64,000 nucleotides of DNA, taken from contig NZ_AMRI01000012.1 in the NCBI RefSeq assembly GCF_000299915.1, forward strand, positions 1-64,000, read 5' to 3'. Positions 23,563-32,379 of this stretch are shown here, one piece after another. A program made the position numbers and the translations under genes. Source of the stretch: Gallaecimonas xiamenensis 3-C-1. Lineage in GTDB: Bacteria > Pseudomonadota > Gammaproteobacteria > Enterobacterales > Gallaecimonadaceae. The notes beneath the pieces were generated by a model. The model worked only from the letters and a program-made list of their open reading frames with translations, was not told where the DNA came from and did not search any database. Within the stretch, counting starts at the first letter, position 1. Every line of letters begins with the position of its first letter.

Positions 23563-26050
23563 ATTAGCCTACCTACTGCTTCTGACTCCCCTGCTGCTGG
23601 CTGGCTGCGGCGCCGAAGCCCCCTGCGGCAGCACCTCCGGCAAGATCCTTGACGAGGCCAAATGTGTCGGCCGTGATGCCGACAGTCTCAAAGCCGCCGA
23701 CGACGACTATTTTGCCGACATGGACTATGGCCTGAGCCATAACCCGGCCGAAGTACAGGCCAGGCTGGAGCCATTCATCCCCGGTATCACCGAAGACGAG
23801 GCCCTCAAGGCCTTTGTCCGGGGCCGCAACAACTGGATTGTCTGGACCGCCGGCAACGACACCCTCTGGGACGAGCTGTCCCGAGTCAGTGTCGGCAACC
23901 TGGACCTGCTCAAGACCGTTTCCAACCACCCCAGCCTGGGTTACAGCCGCGACAACCGCTGGCAGTACCTGGGGGTGGTAAACGAGCCTTGCTACACCAA
24001 GGGTGACAAGCCCAGGGCCGACCGCTTCGGCCTGTACCTGGACAACCGTGACCCGGCCTGCGGCGCCGATCCCTTCGAAGACGAAGCCAAGTACCCCGGC
24101 ATCGCCATCGGCGCCAGGGGCAAGACGGTGCCCTTGGGGTCCTACTACGGTTACGGCACCGGCATAGTGGGGCTGCGCCTGTTCCCCAACCCCGACTTTG
24201 ACGAAGACGCCAAGGCCAATTGGGACCCGGAGCGCTACTACAACGACCCCAGCTACTACAACGACAAGAAGCTGGTCAAACCCTATCGGGTCGGCATGTC
24301 TTGTGGTTTCTGCCACGTTGGCCCCAACCCCACCAATCCACCGGCCGATCCGGAACACCCCAGCTGGGCCAACCTCAACTCCAACCCCGGCGCCCAGTAC
24401 TTTTGGGTAGACCGCATCTTCATGTGGAAGCAGGACCCCAGCAACTTCCCCTTCCAGTTGTTCCACACCTCCAGGCCCGGCGCCCTGGACACCTCCCTGG
24501 TGTCCAGCGACTACATCAACAACCCCAGGACCATGAACGCCATCTATAACCTGCCGGCGCGGGTGGCCCTGGCCGGCAAGCTGGGCAAGGAAAAGCTGGC
24601 CGGCGGCAGCAAGAACAATAAACAATTCAATCAGGTGCCTGAGGTGCCCAGCGACAGCGCCCTGAACAACTTCTACCAAGCGCCGGATACGGTGCTGACC
24701 CCAAGGGTGCTCAAGGACGGCGCCGACTCCGTGGGGGCCCTGGGCGCCCTGAACCGGGTATTTGTCAACATCGGCCTGTTCAGCGACGAGTGGTTCACCC
24801 ACTTTCGGCCGCTGATCGGCGGCAAGCGCATCACCCCTTTTGAAATCGAAGTGGCCCGCAAGAACTCCAGTTTCTGGAACGCCAACGAGGCGCAAACCCC
24901 GGACCTGGCGCTGTTTTTCCTGGCCTCGGCCCAGCCCGACTACCTGGCCCAGGCGCCGGGTGGCGAGCGCTACTTGAGCCAGGACAGCGACCAGCTGCAG
25001 CAGGGCAAAACCGTCTTTGCCGAGAACTGCGCCCGCTGCCATTCCAGCAAGCTGCCCGATGAGGCCTGGGCCTTCTTCCCGAACGAGGGCTGCGTCAACG
25101 GCAACTACCTCAAGTGTTGGAACGACTACTGGCAGTGGACCAAGACCGACCAGGCCAAAGCCGAGCTACGGGACATAGTGCTGGCCGACGACTTCCTCAA
25201 GGACAACTTCCTGTCCACCGAACTGAGGGTGCCGGTGACCTTGCTGGAAACCAACGCCTGCAGCCCCCTGGCTACCAACGCCATCGAGGACAACATCTGG
25301 GACAACTTCTCGTCCGAGTCCTATAAAAAACTGCCAGCGGTGGGCACCATCCAGGTGCAAAACCCCTACACCGGCCAGTTGAGCGACTACAAGCTGCCCG
25401 GCGGTGGCCGTGGCTACACCCGCCCCGCATCCCTGGTCAGCATGTGGAGTTCGGCCCCCTTCCTGCTCAACAACAGCCTGGGGGACTTCTACTGGACCGG
25501 CTCGGTACAAGACCGCATGGCCTCTTTTGACGACAGCATCGAGAAACTGCTCTGGCCCGAGAAGCGCGAAGGGGACTTTGAGGTGATCACCCGTTCCGGC
25601 AAACGCCACCCAGGCCAGATAGACCGCACCACCAGCACCAGCTACCTGCGGGTCAGCAGCGGCTACCTGCCGGACTTCCTGTCCGACCTGCAAGGCCCCC
25701 TGGCCCGCTGGCTGCCCTGGTTGTTCGGGGACGACGGGGTGCAAATCGGCCCCATCCCCAAAGGCACCCCGGTCAACCTCATCTCCAATATCGACATGGA
25801 GGAAAGAGGCAAGGTGCTCAAGCTGCTGGTCAAGCTCAAGCATGACCTCAAGGCCCTGCCCCCCGGTGCCAGCGACGAGCAAGCCAAAGAGGTGTTTTCC
25901 GGCCTGCTCAAGCCCCTGCTGGACGTCAACAAGTGCCCCGATTTTGTGGTGAACAAGGGCCACTACTTCGGCACCGGCTACCTGGAAGGGGAGCCCGGCC
26001 TGAGCGACGAGGACAAGCGTGCCCTTATCGCCTTCCTTAAAACCTTCTGA
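23555..26050 (+). CDS. Large di-heme c-type cytochrome lipoprotein (RoxA-like or MauG-like)
   Basis: 831 aa from the ATG after AGGGA; a TTG start 15 bases upstream is less likely. A lipoprotein signal ends LLLAGC (Cys17), so it is probably anchored in the periplasm or outer membrane. Two heme-c motifs: CGFCH (residues 250-254) and CARCH (492-496), 242 residues apart, which is wider than in bacterial cytochrome c peroxidases and nearer to rubber oxygenase RoxA-type proteins. The segment NNWIVWTAGNDTLWDE before heme 1 and a final cytochrome-like GLSDEDKRALIAFLKTF are notable. It may be an oxygenase, a peroxidase or an electron acceptor; the adjacent GMC dehydrogenase gene (12-base gap) suggests a redox pair. 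Confidence 0.8.
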   Translation: MTKLAYLLLLTPLLLAGCGAEAPCGSTSGKILDEAKCVGRDADSLKAADDDYFADMDYGLSHNPAEVQARLEPFIPGITEDEALKAFVRGRNNWIVWTAGNDTLWDELSRVSVGNLDLLKTVSNHPSLGYSRDNRWQYLGVVNEPCYTKGDKPRADRFGLYLDNRDPACGADPFEDEAKYPGIAIGARGKTVPLGSYYGYGTGIVGLRLFPNPDFDEDAKANWDPERYYNDPSYYNDKKLVKPYRVGMSCGFCHVGPNPTNPPADPEHPSWANLNSNPGAQYFWVDRIFMWKQDPSNFPFQLFHTSRPGALDTSLVSSDYINNPRTMNAIYNLPARVALAGKLGKEKLAGGSKNNKQFNQVPEVPSDSALNNFYQAPDTVLTPRVLKDGADSVGALGALNRVFVNIGLFSDEWFTHFRPLIGGKRITPFEIEVARKNSSFWNANEAQTPDLALFFLASAQPDYLAQAPGGERYLSQDSDQLQQGKTVFAENCARCHSSKLPDEAWAFFPNEGCVNGNYLKCWNDYWQWTKTDQAKAELRDIVLADDFLKDNFLSTELRVPVTLLETNACSPLATNAIEDNIWDNFSSESYKKLPAVGTIQVQNPYTGQLSDYKLPGGGRGYTRPASLVSMWSSAPFLLNNSLGDFYWTGSVQDRMASFDDSIEKLLWPEKREGDFEVITRSGKRHPGQIDRTTSTSYLRVSSGYLPDFLSDLQGPLARWLPWLFGDDGVQIGPIPKGTPVNLISNIDMEERGKVLKLLVKLKHDLKALPPGASDEQAKEVFSGLLKPLLDVNKCPDFVVNKGHYFGTGYLEGEPGLSDEDKRALIAFLKTF

Positions 26051-26062
26051 CGGGGCGACAAC

Positions 26063-28033
26063 ATGCAGAGCGATTTCGATTACATCGTGGTGGGGTCGGG
26101 TGCCGGTGGCGGCACTCTGGCCGCCCGCCTGGCCGAGAACGGCATGAAGGTGCTGGTGCTGGAGTCCGGGGGCGATCCGGTCAAGCTCAAGGGTGGCGAC
26201 GCCCTGTCCAAGGACAACCGCCTGCCGGAGGACTACCAGGTACCGGTGTTCCACGCCATCTCCACCGAAAACGACGCCATGAAATGGGACTACTTCGTGC
26301 GCCATTACGGCGAGGACAGCCGCCAGCTCAAGGACCCCAAATTTACCGCCAGCTACCAGGGTGAAGCCGTTGACGGGGTGCTCTACCCCAGGGCCGGCTG
26401 CCTGGGGGGCTGCACCGCCCACAACGCCATGATCACCGTCTACCCCCACAACGACGACTGGGAGCAGATCGCCGATTTAACCGGTGACGAGTCCTGGCGG
26501 GCCGACAAGATGCGCGGGTACTTCGAGCGCCTGGAGAACTGCCACCACAGGCCCTTCTACCGGTTGCTGGGCAAGTTCGGCATCAATCCGGGCCGCCACG
26601 GCTGGGGCGGCTGGCTGCGTACCGAAAAAGCGGTACCCGAAGCGGTACTGGGGGACAAGTCCCTGGTGGACACCATCGTCAGCTCCGCCGAGGGAGCCTT
26701 CAACAAGCTGGGGGAGCCCTTCAAGCGGCTGCGTTGGCAGCTGCGGGGCGCCGGCGACCCCAACGACTGGCGCCTGGTAGAAGACAACGCCATAGGGGTC
26801 CGTTACCCCCCTTTGGCCACCAACCACCACCAACGTAACGGCACCCGTGAACGGCTGCTGGACATGGCCCAAAAGCACCCGGAACGGCTGCATATCGAGC
26901 TCAATGCCCTGGTCACCCAGGTGCTCTTTGACGAGGACAACAGGGCCATTGGGGTCGAATACCTCAAGGGCGAAAGGTTGTACCGGGCCTGCAGCCTGCC
27001 AAGGGGCAGCACCGGCGAGCGCCAGCAGATCTACGCCAGCAAGGAGGTGATCCTCGCCGGCGGCGCCTTCAACAGCCCGCAGCTGCTGATGTTGTCCGGC
27101 ATTGGCCCCCGTGAAGAGCTGGAAAAACACGGCATTCCCCTGCGGGTCGAGCTGCCCGGAGTGGGCCAGAACCTACAGGACCGCTATGAGGTGGGGGTAG
27201 TCAACCGTATGGCCTTCAAGAACTGGGAGGTGCTCAAGGGTGCCCAGTACGCCAAGGGCGACCCCCAGTACCAACAGTGGGCCGAGCAGCGTAAGGGCGT
27301 CTACACCACCAACGGCGCCGTACTGGCGGTGATCAAGCGCTCCTTGAAAGACAAACCCTTGCCAGACCTGTTCTGCTTTGCCCTCTTGGCACTGTTTCGT
27401 GGCTACTTCCCCGGTTACTCCAAGCTCATCAAGGAGCACCTCAACTACCTGACCTGGGCCATCCTCAAGGCCCACACCAACAACAGGGCCGGTTTTGTCA
27501 CCCTGCGATCGGCCGATCCCCTGGACACGCCCTACATTAATTTTTGCTACTTCGAAGAGGGCAGCGATATCGAGGGGGAAGATCTGCAGTCGGTGGTGGA
27601 AGGCATCAAGTTCGTACGCACCCTTACCGCTCCTCTCAAGGCCCAAGGCCTTATTGCCGAGGAAGAGCTGCCCGGGGAGGCGGTGCAGACCGACGAGCAG
27701 CTGCGGGACTTTGTCCGCAACCACGCCTGGGGCCACCATGCCTCCTGCACCTGCCCCATAGGGGCAGACGATGACCCCATGGCGGTACTGGACAGCGACT
27801 TCAGGGTCAGGGGCGTCAAGGGCCTGAGGGTGGTGGATGCCTCCATCTTCCCCAAGATCCCCGGCTTTTTCATCGTCACGTCTATCTACACCGCTGCCGA
27901 AAAGGCAGCCGAGGTGATCTTCAAGCAGCGCAACGATCTGGCCCCGGCCAGCCGTGCGGCCAACAAGGACCAGGACGCCCAGGACAAGGCCGCCGCCAAG
28001 GCGGCGCCCGACCTCGAACTGCAGCAACGCTGA
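26063..28033 (+). CDS. GMC-family FAD oxidoreductase lacking the usual second catalytic residue
   Basis: 656 aa with an N-terminal FAD fingerprint (VVGSGAGGGTLAARLAE, Gly11-Gly16, then LVLESG), the GMC pattern RAGCLGGCTAHNAM, AGGAFNSPQLLMLSGIG and a C-terminal HHASCTCPIG with catalytic His558/559. At the position where choline and glucose dehydrogenases have Asn or His, this protein has Phe603 (KIPGFFIVTS). No signal peptide is visible. It oxidises an alcohol or related substrate with FAD (family knowledge); the substrate is unknown. The C-terminal 40 residues are Ala/Asp/Lys-rich. It lies inside the operon between the cytochrome and patatin genes. Confidence 0.85.
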   Translation: MQSDFDYIVVGSGAGGGTLAARLAENGMKVLVLESGGDPVKLKGGDALSKDNRLPEDYQVPVFHAISTENDAMKWDYFVRHYGEDSRQLKDPKFTASYQGEAVDGVLYPRAGCLGGCTAHNAMITVYPHNDDWEQIADLTGDESWRADKMRGYFERLENCHHRPFYRLLGKFGINPGRHGWGGWLRTEKAVPEAVLGDKSLVDTIVSSAEGAFNKLGEPFKRLRWQLRGAGDPNDWRLVEDNAIGVRYPPLATNHHQRNGTRERLLDMAQKHPERLHIELNALVTQVLFDEDNRAIGVEYLKGERLYRACSLPRGSTGERQQIYASKEVILAGGAFNSPQLLMLSGIGPREELEKHGIPLRVELPGVGQNLQDRYEVGVVNRMAFKNWEVLKGAQYAKGDPQYQQWAEQRKGVYTTNGAVLAVIKRSLKDKPLPDLFCFALLALFRGYFPGYSKLIKEHLNYLTWAILKAHTNNRAGFVTLRSADPLDTPYINFCYFEEGSDIEGEDLQSVVEGIKFVRTLTAPLKAQGLIAEEELPGEAVQTDEQLRDFVRNHAWGHHASCTCPIGADDDPMAVLDSDFRVRGVKGLRVVDASIFPKIPGFFIVTSIYTAAEKAAEVIFKQRNDLAPASRAANKDQDAQDKAAAKAAPDLELQQR

Positions 28034-28040
28034 CCCAACC

Positions 28041-28064
28041 GCCGGCCCAGGGACAGGGGCCGGC
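28041..28064. repeat. 8-bp inverted repeat between the GMC and patatin genes
   Basis: GCCGGCCC (28041-28048) and GGGCCGGC (28057-28064) form a perfect stem with an 8-base loop, with no T-run after it. It lies just before the AGGA ribosome site (28067-28070) of the patatin gene and could protect upstream mRNA or tune translation. Confidence 0.5.
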
Positions 28065-28076
28065 ACAGGACAACCT

Positions 28077-30461
28077 GTGTTAACGACATTGATGAAAAAG
28101 ATGGGTCTCAATGGCAGCGTCGGGCCCGAGCAGGTGATGGCCGCCGAGCGGGACTACCTTGGCCCGGCCTACAGCGCCCACTTCGACAGCCAGTATCCCG
28201 ACTACCTGGCCGGTGACTTCCAACAGTTTGTGCAGCAGCAGTACCCCGAATACGTCAAAAGCCAGTACAGCTTCCTCGACCCCGAGGCTTACCCTGAAAA
28301 GGACAGACCCTGGTACGGCCTGGCCCTGTCGGGGGGAGGTATTCGTTCAGCCTCTTTTGCCATAGGGGTGATCCAGGCCCTCAACAACAAGGGGTTCTTG
28401 GGAGACAAACCACCCTTGTTCGACAGGGTCGCCTACCAATCGTCGGTATCCGGGGGAGGCTACACCGGCGCCGCCCTCAACTGGCATCAGAAGCTGCATG
28501 ACCTTTTCCCCTTCGGCGACATCGGCAGCTACGCCGGTAGCAACTACAGCGAAAAGCCCGGGGACCTGGTGCTCAGCCATATCCGCCAGCACGGTAAATA
28601 CCTGACCCCGCGCCAACTGGGGCTGCCGTCGCTCCTTGGCACCATATTGCTGAGCCTGCTGCACTCGGTGGTGGCCTACACCCTCTTTTTTACCAGCCTG
28701 CTTTACCTGCTGACCTTGCTGATCTCCTCCGACTGGGTCAGCCAGTTGCTCAACCTCAGCCTCTTCAACGACACCAGCGTCAAAGCCCTGCTTCACGACT
28801 TTTCACTGCCCCTGACCCAGCTCAGGGCCGACGGTTACATCGACGAGGACAAGCTCAACTTTTCCAGCTTTTTCATCAGCCTGGCCCTGCTGATGGGCAC
28901 ACTGTACCTGCTGTTGGTGTTTTTCTACGGTTTTAGCAGCTACACCCGCCATTGGTTTTCCAGGGCCTATTGCTACCGGGTCTGGGTGCAGCGGCTACTG
29001 GGCCGGTTGCTGGTGTGGACGGCGGTGGCGCTGTTTTTTGCAGGCCTGCCCCTGGCCTTTTTTGCCATCTTCGGGGCCAGCCTGGAAAAGGGCGACAATG
29101 GCCTGATGGGGTCTTTAACCTCGGCCCTGGTGGCCATTGCCTCGGCGATCTCCAATTTTCGCAAAAAGGCCGAGAACAACGAAGCCAGTCGCAGCCTGTT
29201 CAACAAGGTGCTGACCTGGGCCAGCGTGTTGCTGTTTACCTTCTCCATCTTCCTGCTGTCCTACGCCTTGGCCGAGTCCTACCACGACGCCCACCGCCAG
29301 GGATATCTCTGGCCGCTGCTGATGCTGCTGGTCGCCTTGGCGGTGCTGCTGCTGGTCAACGTCAACCAGGTTTCCCCCCACAAGATGTACCGGGACCGGT
29401 TGATGGAGACCTTTATGAATTCCCCCGGTGTGCCGCCCCAGGCCCCCTTGTGCCAGCGCAGCAGTGAAGCTAACCGCACCAGCCTCAGAGATTTGGCCCT
29501 TTCCCCTTATTGGTCCCCCTATCACCTCATCAACTGCAACGTCATCCTCAACAACGCCGCCAATCCCAAGTACCGGGGCCGCTTTGGTGACAGCTTTACC
29601 ATGTCGGCGCTCTACTGCGGTTCCCAGGCCACCCAATACGTGGATACCGAACACTTCGTCGGCGGCAACATGACCCTGGCTACCGCCATGTCCATCTCGG
29701 GGGCGGCGGAAAACCCCCATGCCGGGGTATCGGGCCGAGGCGCCACCCTTAACCCCCTGGTGGCCTTCCTGATGAGCTTTTTGGGCCTGCGCCTGGGCTA
29801 TTGGGCCTACAGCCCGGCCAGCCCAATCCGCCGTCTGGGTCGGGTATTCAGGCCCAATTACCTGCTGCCCGGCCTCTATGGCCTGCTCAACTTCGGCCAC
29901 GCCGAAGACAGTACCTTCGTGGAGTTGTCGGACGGCGGCCACTTCGACAACACCGGCCTTTACGAGCTGGTACGCCGCCGCCTGCCGGTGATCATACTGT
30001 CCGACGGCGGTGCCGATCCCAATGCCACCTTTGATGACTTCGGCAACGCAGTGGAGCGGATCCGGGTGGACTTCGGGGTGTCGGTACGCTTCTGCCACCC
30101 CGGCTACGAACTGGCCGGGATGCTGCCCGGCAGCCAGGCCGCCGTCAGCCTGGGGGCGCCGCAAGTCTACGACGCCAAGTACCAGCTGGCCGAGCGTGGC
30201 TTTGCCATTGCCGATCTGGTGTATCCGGACGCCAGGGGCCAAAAGGGCTTTGTGGGGCGGCTGGTCTATATCAAGGCCACCTTGACCCGCAACCTGCCCG
30301 GGGACCTTTATGCCTACAGGGCCAGCTACCCCAGCTATCCCAACCAGCCGACCCTGGACCAGTTCTTCGATGAGCGCCAGTTCGAGGCCTACCGGGAACT
30401 GGGTTACCAGCTCACCAAACAGCTGCTGGTGGACGACAAGGCCTTGGCCCTTCTACCCTGA
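28077..30461 (+). CDS. Patatin-like phospholipase with an internal multi-span membrane domain
   Basis: 794 aa from a GTG six bases after AGGA; an ATG 15 bases later is the alternative. The patatin fold is split: the oxyanion loop SGGGIRSAS (near residue 85) and nucleophile Ser125 (SSVSGGGYTG) are N-terminal, while the dyad Asp619 (SDGGHFDNTG) is C-terminal. Between them lie about five or six hydrophobic spans (residues about 180-435) and a hydrophilic loop. The serine motif reads S-V-S-G-G rather than the strict GxSxG form but fits a known patatin variant. It probably hydrolyses a lipid at the inner membrane. It is in the cytochrome-GMC operon, 43 bases after the GMC stop. Confidence 0.82.
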   Translation: MLTTLMKKMGLNGSVGPEQVMAAERDYLGPAYSAHFDSQYPDYLAGDFQQFVQQQYPEYVKSQYSFLDPEAYPEKDRPWYGLALSGGGIRSASFAIGVIQALNNKGFLGDKPPLFDRVAYQSSVSGGGYTGAALNWHQKLHDLFPFGDIGSYAGSNYSEKPGDLVLSHIRQHGKYLTPRQLGLPSLLGTILLSLLHSVVAYTLFFTSLLYLLTLLISSDWVSQLLNLSLFNDTSVKALLHDFSLPLTQLRADGYIDEDKLNFSSFFISLALLMGTLYLLLVFFYGFSSYTRHWFSRAYCYRVWVQRLLGRLLVWTAVALFFAGLPLAFFAIFGASLEKGDNGLMGSLTSALVAIASAISNFRKKAENNEASRSLFNKVLTWASVLLFTFSIFLLSYALAESYHDAHRQGYLWPLLMLLVALAVLLLVNVNQVSPHKMYRDRLMETFMNSPGVPPQAPLCQRSSEANRTSLRDLALSPYWSPYHLINCNVILNNAANPKYRGRFGDSFTMSALYCGSQATQYVDTEHFVGGNMTLATAMSISGAAENPHAGVSGRGATLNPLVAFLMSFLGLRLGYWAYSPASPIRRLGRVFRPNYLLPGLYGLLNFGHAEDSTFVELSDGGHFDNTGLYELVRRRLPVIILSDGGADPNATFDDFGNAVERIRVDFGVSVRFCHPGYELAGMLPGSQAAVSLGAPQVYDAKYQLAERGFAIADLVYPDARGQKGFVGRLVYIKATLTRNLPGDLYAYRASYPSYPNQPTLDQFFDERQFEAYRELGYQLTKQLLVDDKALALLP

Positions 30462-30475
30462 CAGGAGGTCAGATC

Positions 30476-31411
30476 ATGATAAGAACACTATTGCTGCTGG
30501 CCCTGCTGGCACTGGGCCAAGCCCGGGCGTCGGACCATGCCGACCCCTTGTTCAACAAAAAGCCCGATGCCGGCCTGACCGGCCTGTTCCTGTTCCCGGA
30601 TGGAGACAGGCTGGTGGTGGTACTGACCACCTACCCTGGGCTGACCAGCAAGTCGCCCCTGAACCTGGCCAAATACCGCTACCAGCTGCACTTTGACACC
30701 CACAGCCAGGTCAACTTCGACGATCAGGCCCAGTTGGTCCGCTACGGCGGTTCTGTGGCCCTTCCCCAGGACATCAAGGCCGACATGACCATCACCTTGG
30801 CCCTCAACAGCGATTTAAGCGTCAAGGAGGCCAACTACCAGGGCTTTAATGACGAACAGGACATCAAGCTGTGGACAGGGCTGAGGGACGATCCCTTCAT
30901 CTTCCCGAAATTCTTCGGCACCAATGTGGTGGCCATGGTGCTGAGCCTGCCCCTGGCGGCCTTTCCTGCCGGCCAGCAGGACTGGCTGGTCTGGGCCACC
31001 TCCTACCGCAACAGCAAACAGATAGACCACGTGGGCCGGTCCCTGCGCACCATGAACCCCAGGCTCAACCTCCTCAACACCCTGCCGCCGTCCCAGCACC
31101 TGGCGGCCCTGGAGCAGCGCTTCTACAACCCCAACGTCTTCCAGAACTTTCTGATGAAAGAGGTGCAGCCGCTCTTCGCCATCCGCCATTACGACCTGTT
31201 TCCGGACGTGATGATCTACTCCAGGCGGCGCCCCGCCGGCTATCCCAACGGCCGGCGTCTTAGCGACGACGTAGCCGCCATCAGCTGCCAATGGGGCGAT
31301 TGCCTGCTCTGGGAGCTGTCCTTTGCCGACGGCAAGGACTGGCCCAGGCAGACAGTCAACGACAAGGCCTTCCTGCCCCAGTTTCCCTACCTGGCTGAAC
31401 CCTGGCCCTGA
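30476..31411 (+). CDS. Secreted DUF4331-like protein
   Basis: 311 aa, with AGGAGGT seven bases before the ATG and a Sec signal peptide ending QARA (about residue 18). The mature N-terminus SDHADPLFNKKPDAGLTGLFLFPDGDRLVVVL matches the start of the DUF4331 family (SH/SDHxD ... D.TDLY.F ...), which is often found with cytochromes and electron-transfer genes. Domain boundaries beyond that are unclear. It is the last gene of the operon (14-base gap from patatin) and converges on the intradiol dioxygenase gene with a single base between stop codons. Function unknown; the assignment is by motif resemblance only. Confidence 0.65.
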   Translation: MIRTLLLLALLALGQARASDHADPLFNKKPDAGLTGLFLFPDGDRLVVVLTTYPGLTSKSPLNLAKYRYQLHFDTHSQVNFDDQAQLVRYGGSVALPQDIKADMTITLALNSDLSVKEANYQGFNDEQDIKLWTGLRDDPFIFPKFFGTNVVAMVLSLPLAAFPAGQQDWLVWATSYRNSKQIDHVGRSLRTMNPRLNLLNTLPPSQHLAALEQRFYNPNVFQNFLMKEVQPLFAIRHYDLFPDVMIYSRRRPAGYPNGRRLSDDVAAISCQWGDCLLWELSFADGKDWPRQTVNDKAFLPQFPYLAEPWP

Positions 31412-31412
31412 T

Positions 31413-32276
31413 TCAGGCTACCTGGATCTGCTTGAAGGCCAGCAGGGAGCCGTCCTCGTTTTGCTGCCAGTCAAAGAGGTAATCCTGATACTGGCCGCCG
31501 TAGACGTTGTCGCGAGCCAGGGAGGTGTCCTGCAGGCCACGCCCGCTGTATTCGGGGTGATTGGCACAGACGTCACTGGTCAGGCTTTCGGGGAAGCAGA
31601 ACTGGGAGGTCAGGCTCTCACTACTGTTGCTGCGTACCTTGAAGTGGATATGGATGGTGCGCCCCGAGTACCAACCGGGAAAGCAACTCTTGAAGTTGAC
31701 CCGGCCCTGGCTGTCGGTCACCTGGCTACCCCTGAACCAGCGCGATTGCAATGCGCTGCTGTCATTGCCACTGCAAAAACCGCTGTTGAAGTCGCGGCCT
31801 TCATCAGCTGCGTCACTGCTGTCGGCCGAGTAAAGGCCAGCCACGTCACAGTGCCAGACCTCCACCTCCAGGCCGGAAACCGGATTGCAGGTGCTATCGA
31901 CCACCCTAAGGCAAAGCTGCATGGGCAGGCCGCCCTGGCCTTCTGAAATATCGTCCAGCACATCGGCCGTAAAGTAGCAGGGGCCCTGAGTCAGGGCGCC
32001 GGTCAAGGCCAGGGTGCAGCTGCTGGCAAGGTCGAACAGGCTGTCGTCGGGAAAATTGGCGGTCATGCTGGCGGTGCCGCCGCTGGCCCAAATGGTGTCG
32101 ACAGAGCCCTGGTCACCGCCGGTGCTATCGCCGCTGCCGTTATCGACTGCCGGGGTGTTGTCGTCGTCAGACGAGCAGCTGATCAGCCCCAGAAAAGGGG
32201 CGGCCAGCAGTGCCGTACCCAGGGCGCCCAGCACTTGGCGGCGGCCCAGCTTTTTTTGGTGAATGTCGGTTGCCAT
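31413..32276 (-). CDS. Intradiol ring-cleavage dioxygenase-like lipoprotein with Tat signal
   Basis: 287 aa. The N-terminus has twin arginines (GRRQVLGALG, Arg12-13) and a lipobox ending at Cys34 (LISC), so it is probably a folded, metal-loaded protein exported by Tat and lipidated. A low-complexity Asp/Gly/Ser linker follows. The dioxygenase core shows GPCYFTAD (first Tyr ligand), LRVVDSTCNPVSGLEVEVWHCD, and GWYSGRTIHIHFKV (second Tyr and two His ligands), the Fe(III) site of intradiol enzymes. Unusually many cysteines suggest disulfides. Substrate unknown; cytoplasmic catechol dioxygenases differ by lacking export signals. Convergent with the cytochrome operon. Confidence 0.85.
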   Translation of the reverse strand: MATDIHQKKLGRRQVLGALGTALLAAPFLGLISCSSDDDNTPAVDNGSGDSTGGDQGSVDTIWASGGTASMTANFPDDSLFDLASSCTLALTGALTQGPCYFTADVLDDISEGQGGLPMQLCLRVVDSTCNPVSGLEVEVWHCDVAGLYSADSSDAADEGRDFNSGFCSGNDSSALQSRWFRGSQVTDSQGRVNFKSCFPGWYSGRTIHIHFKVRSNSSESLTSQFCFPESLTSDVCANHPEYSGRGLQDTSLARDNVYGGQYQDYLFDWQQNEDGSLLAFKQIQVA

Positions 32277-32379
32277 GAGGTGTCCTCTTCCCTTCCTTTG
32301 CAGGGGCCGGTTTCGGCCTTCTTATGCAGAGTAGAGAAGGACGGCAAGCAAGACTGGGCAAAGAATAAGGAAGCGCAGC

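Noticed and set aside
23573-25042. A 489-residue minus-strand frame opposite the cytochrome gene
   Set aside because: Low-complexity Gly/Val/Ala composition typical of antisense frames in high-GC DNA; the heme motifs lie on the other strand.
26063-28033. Naming the GMC gene betA (choline dehydrogenase)
   Set aside because: The second catalytic residue is replaced by Phe and there is no betaine gene nearby; only the family is supported.
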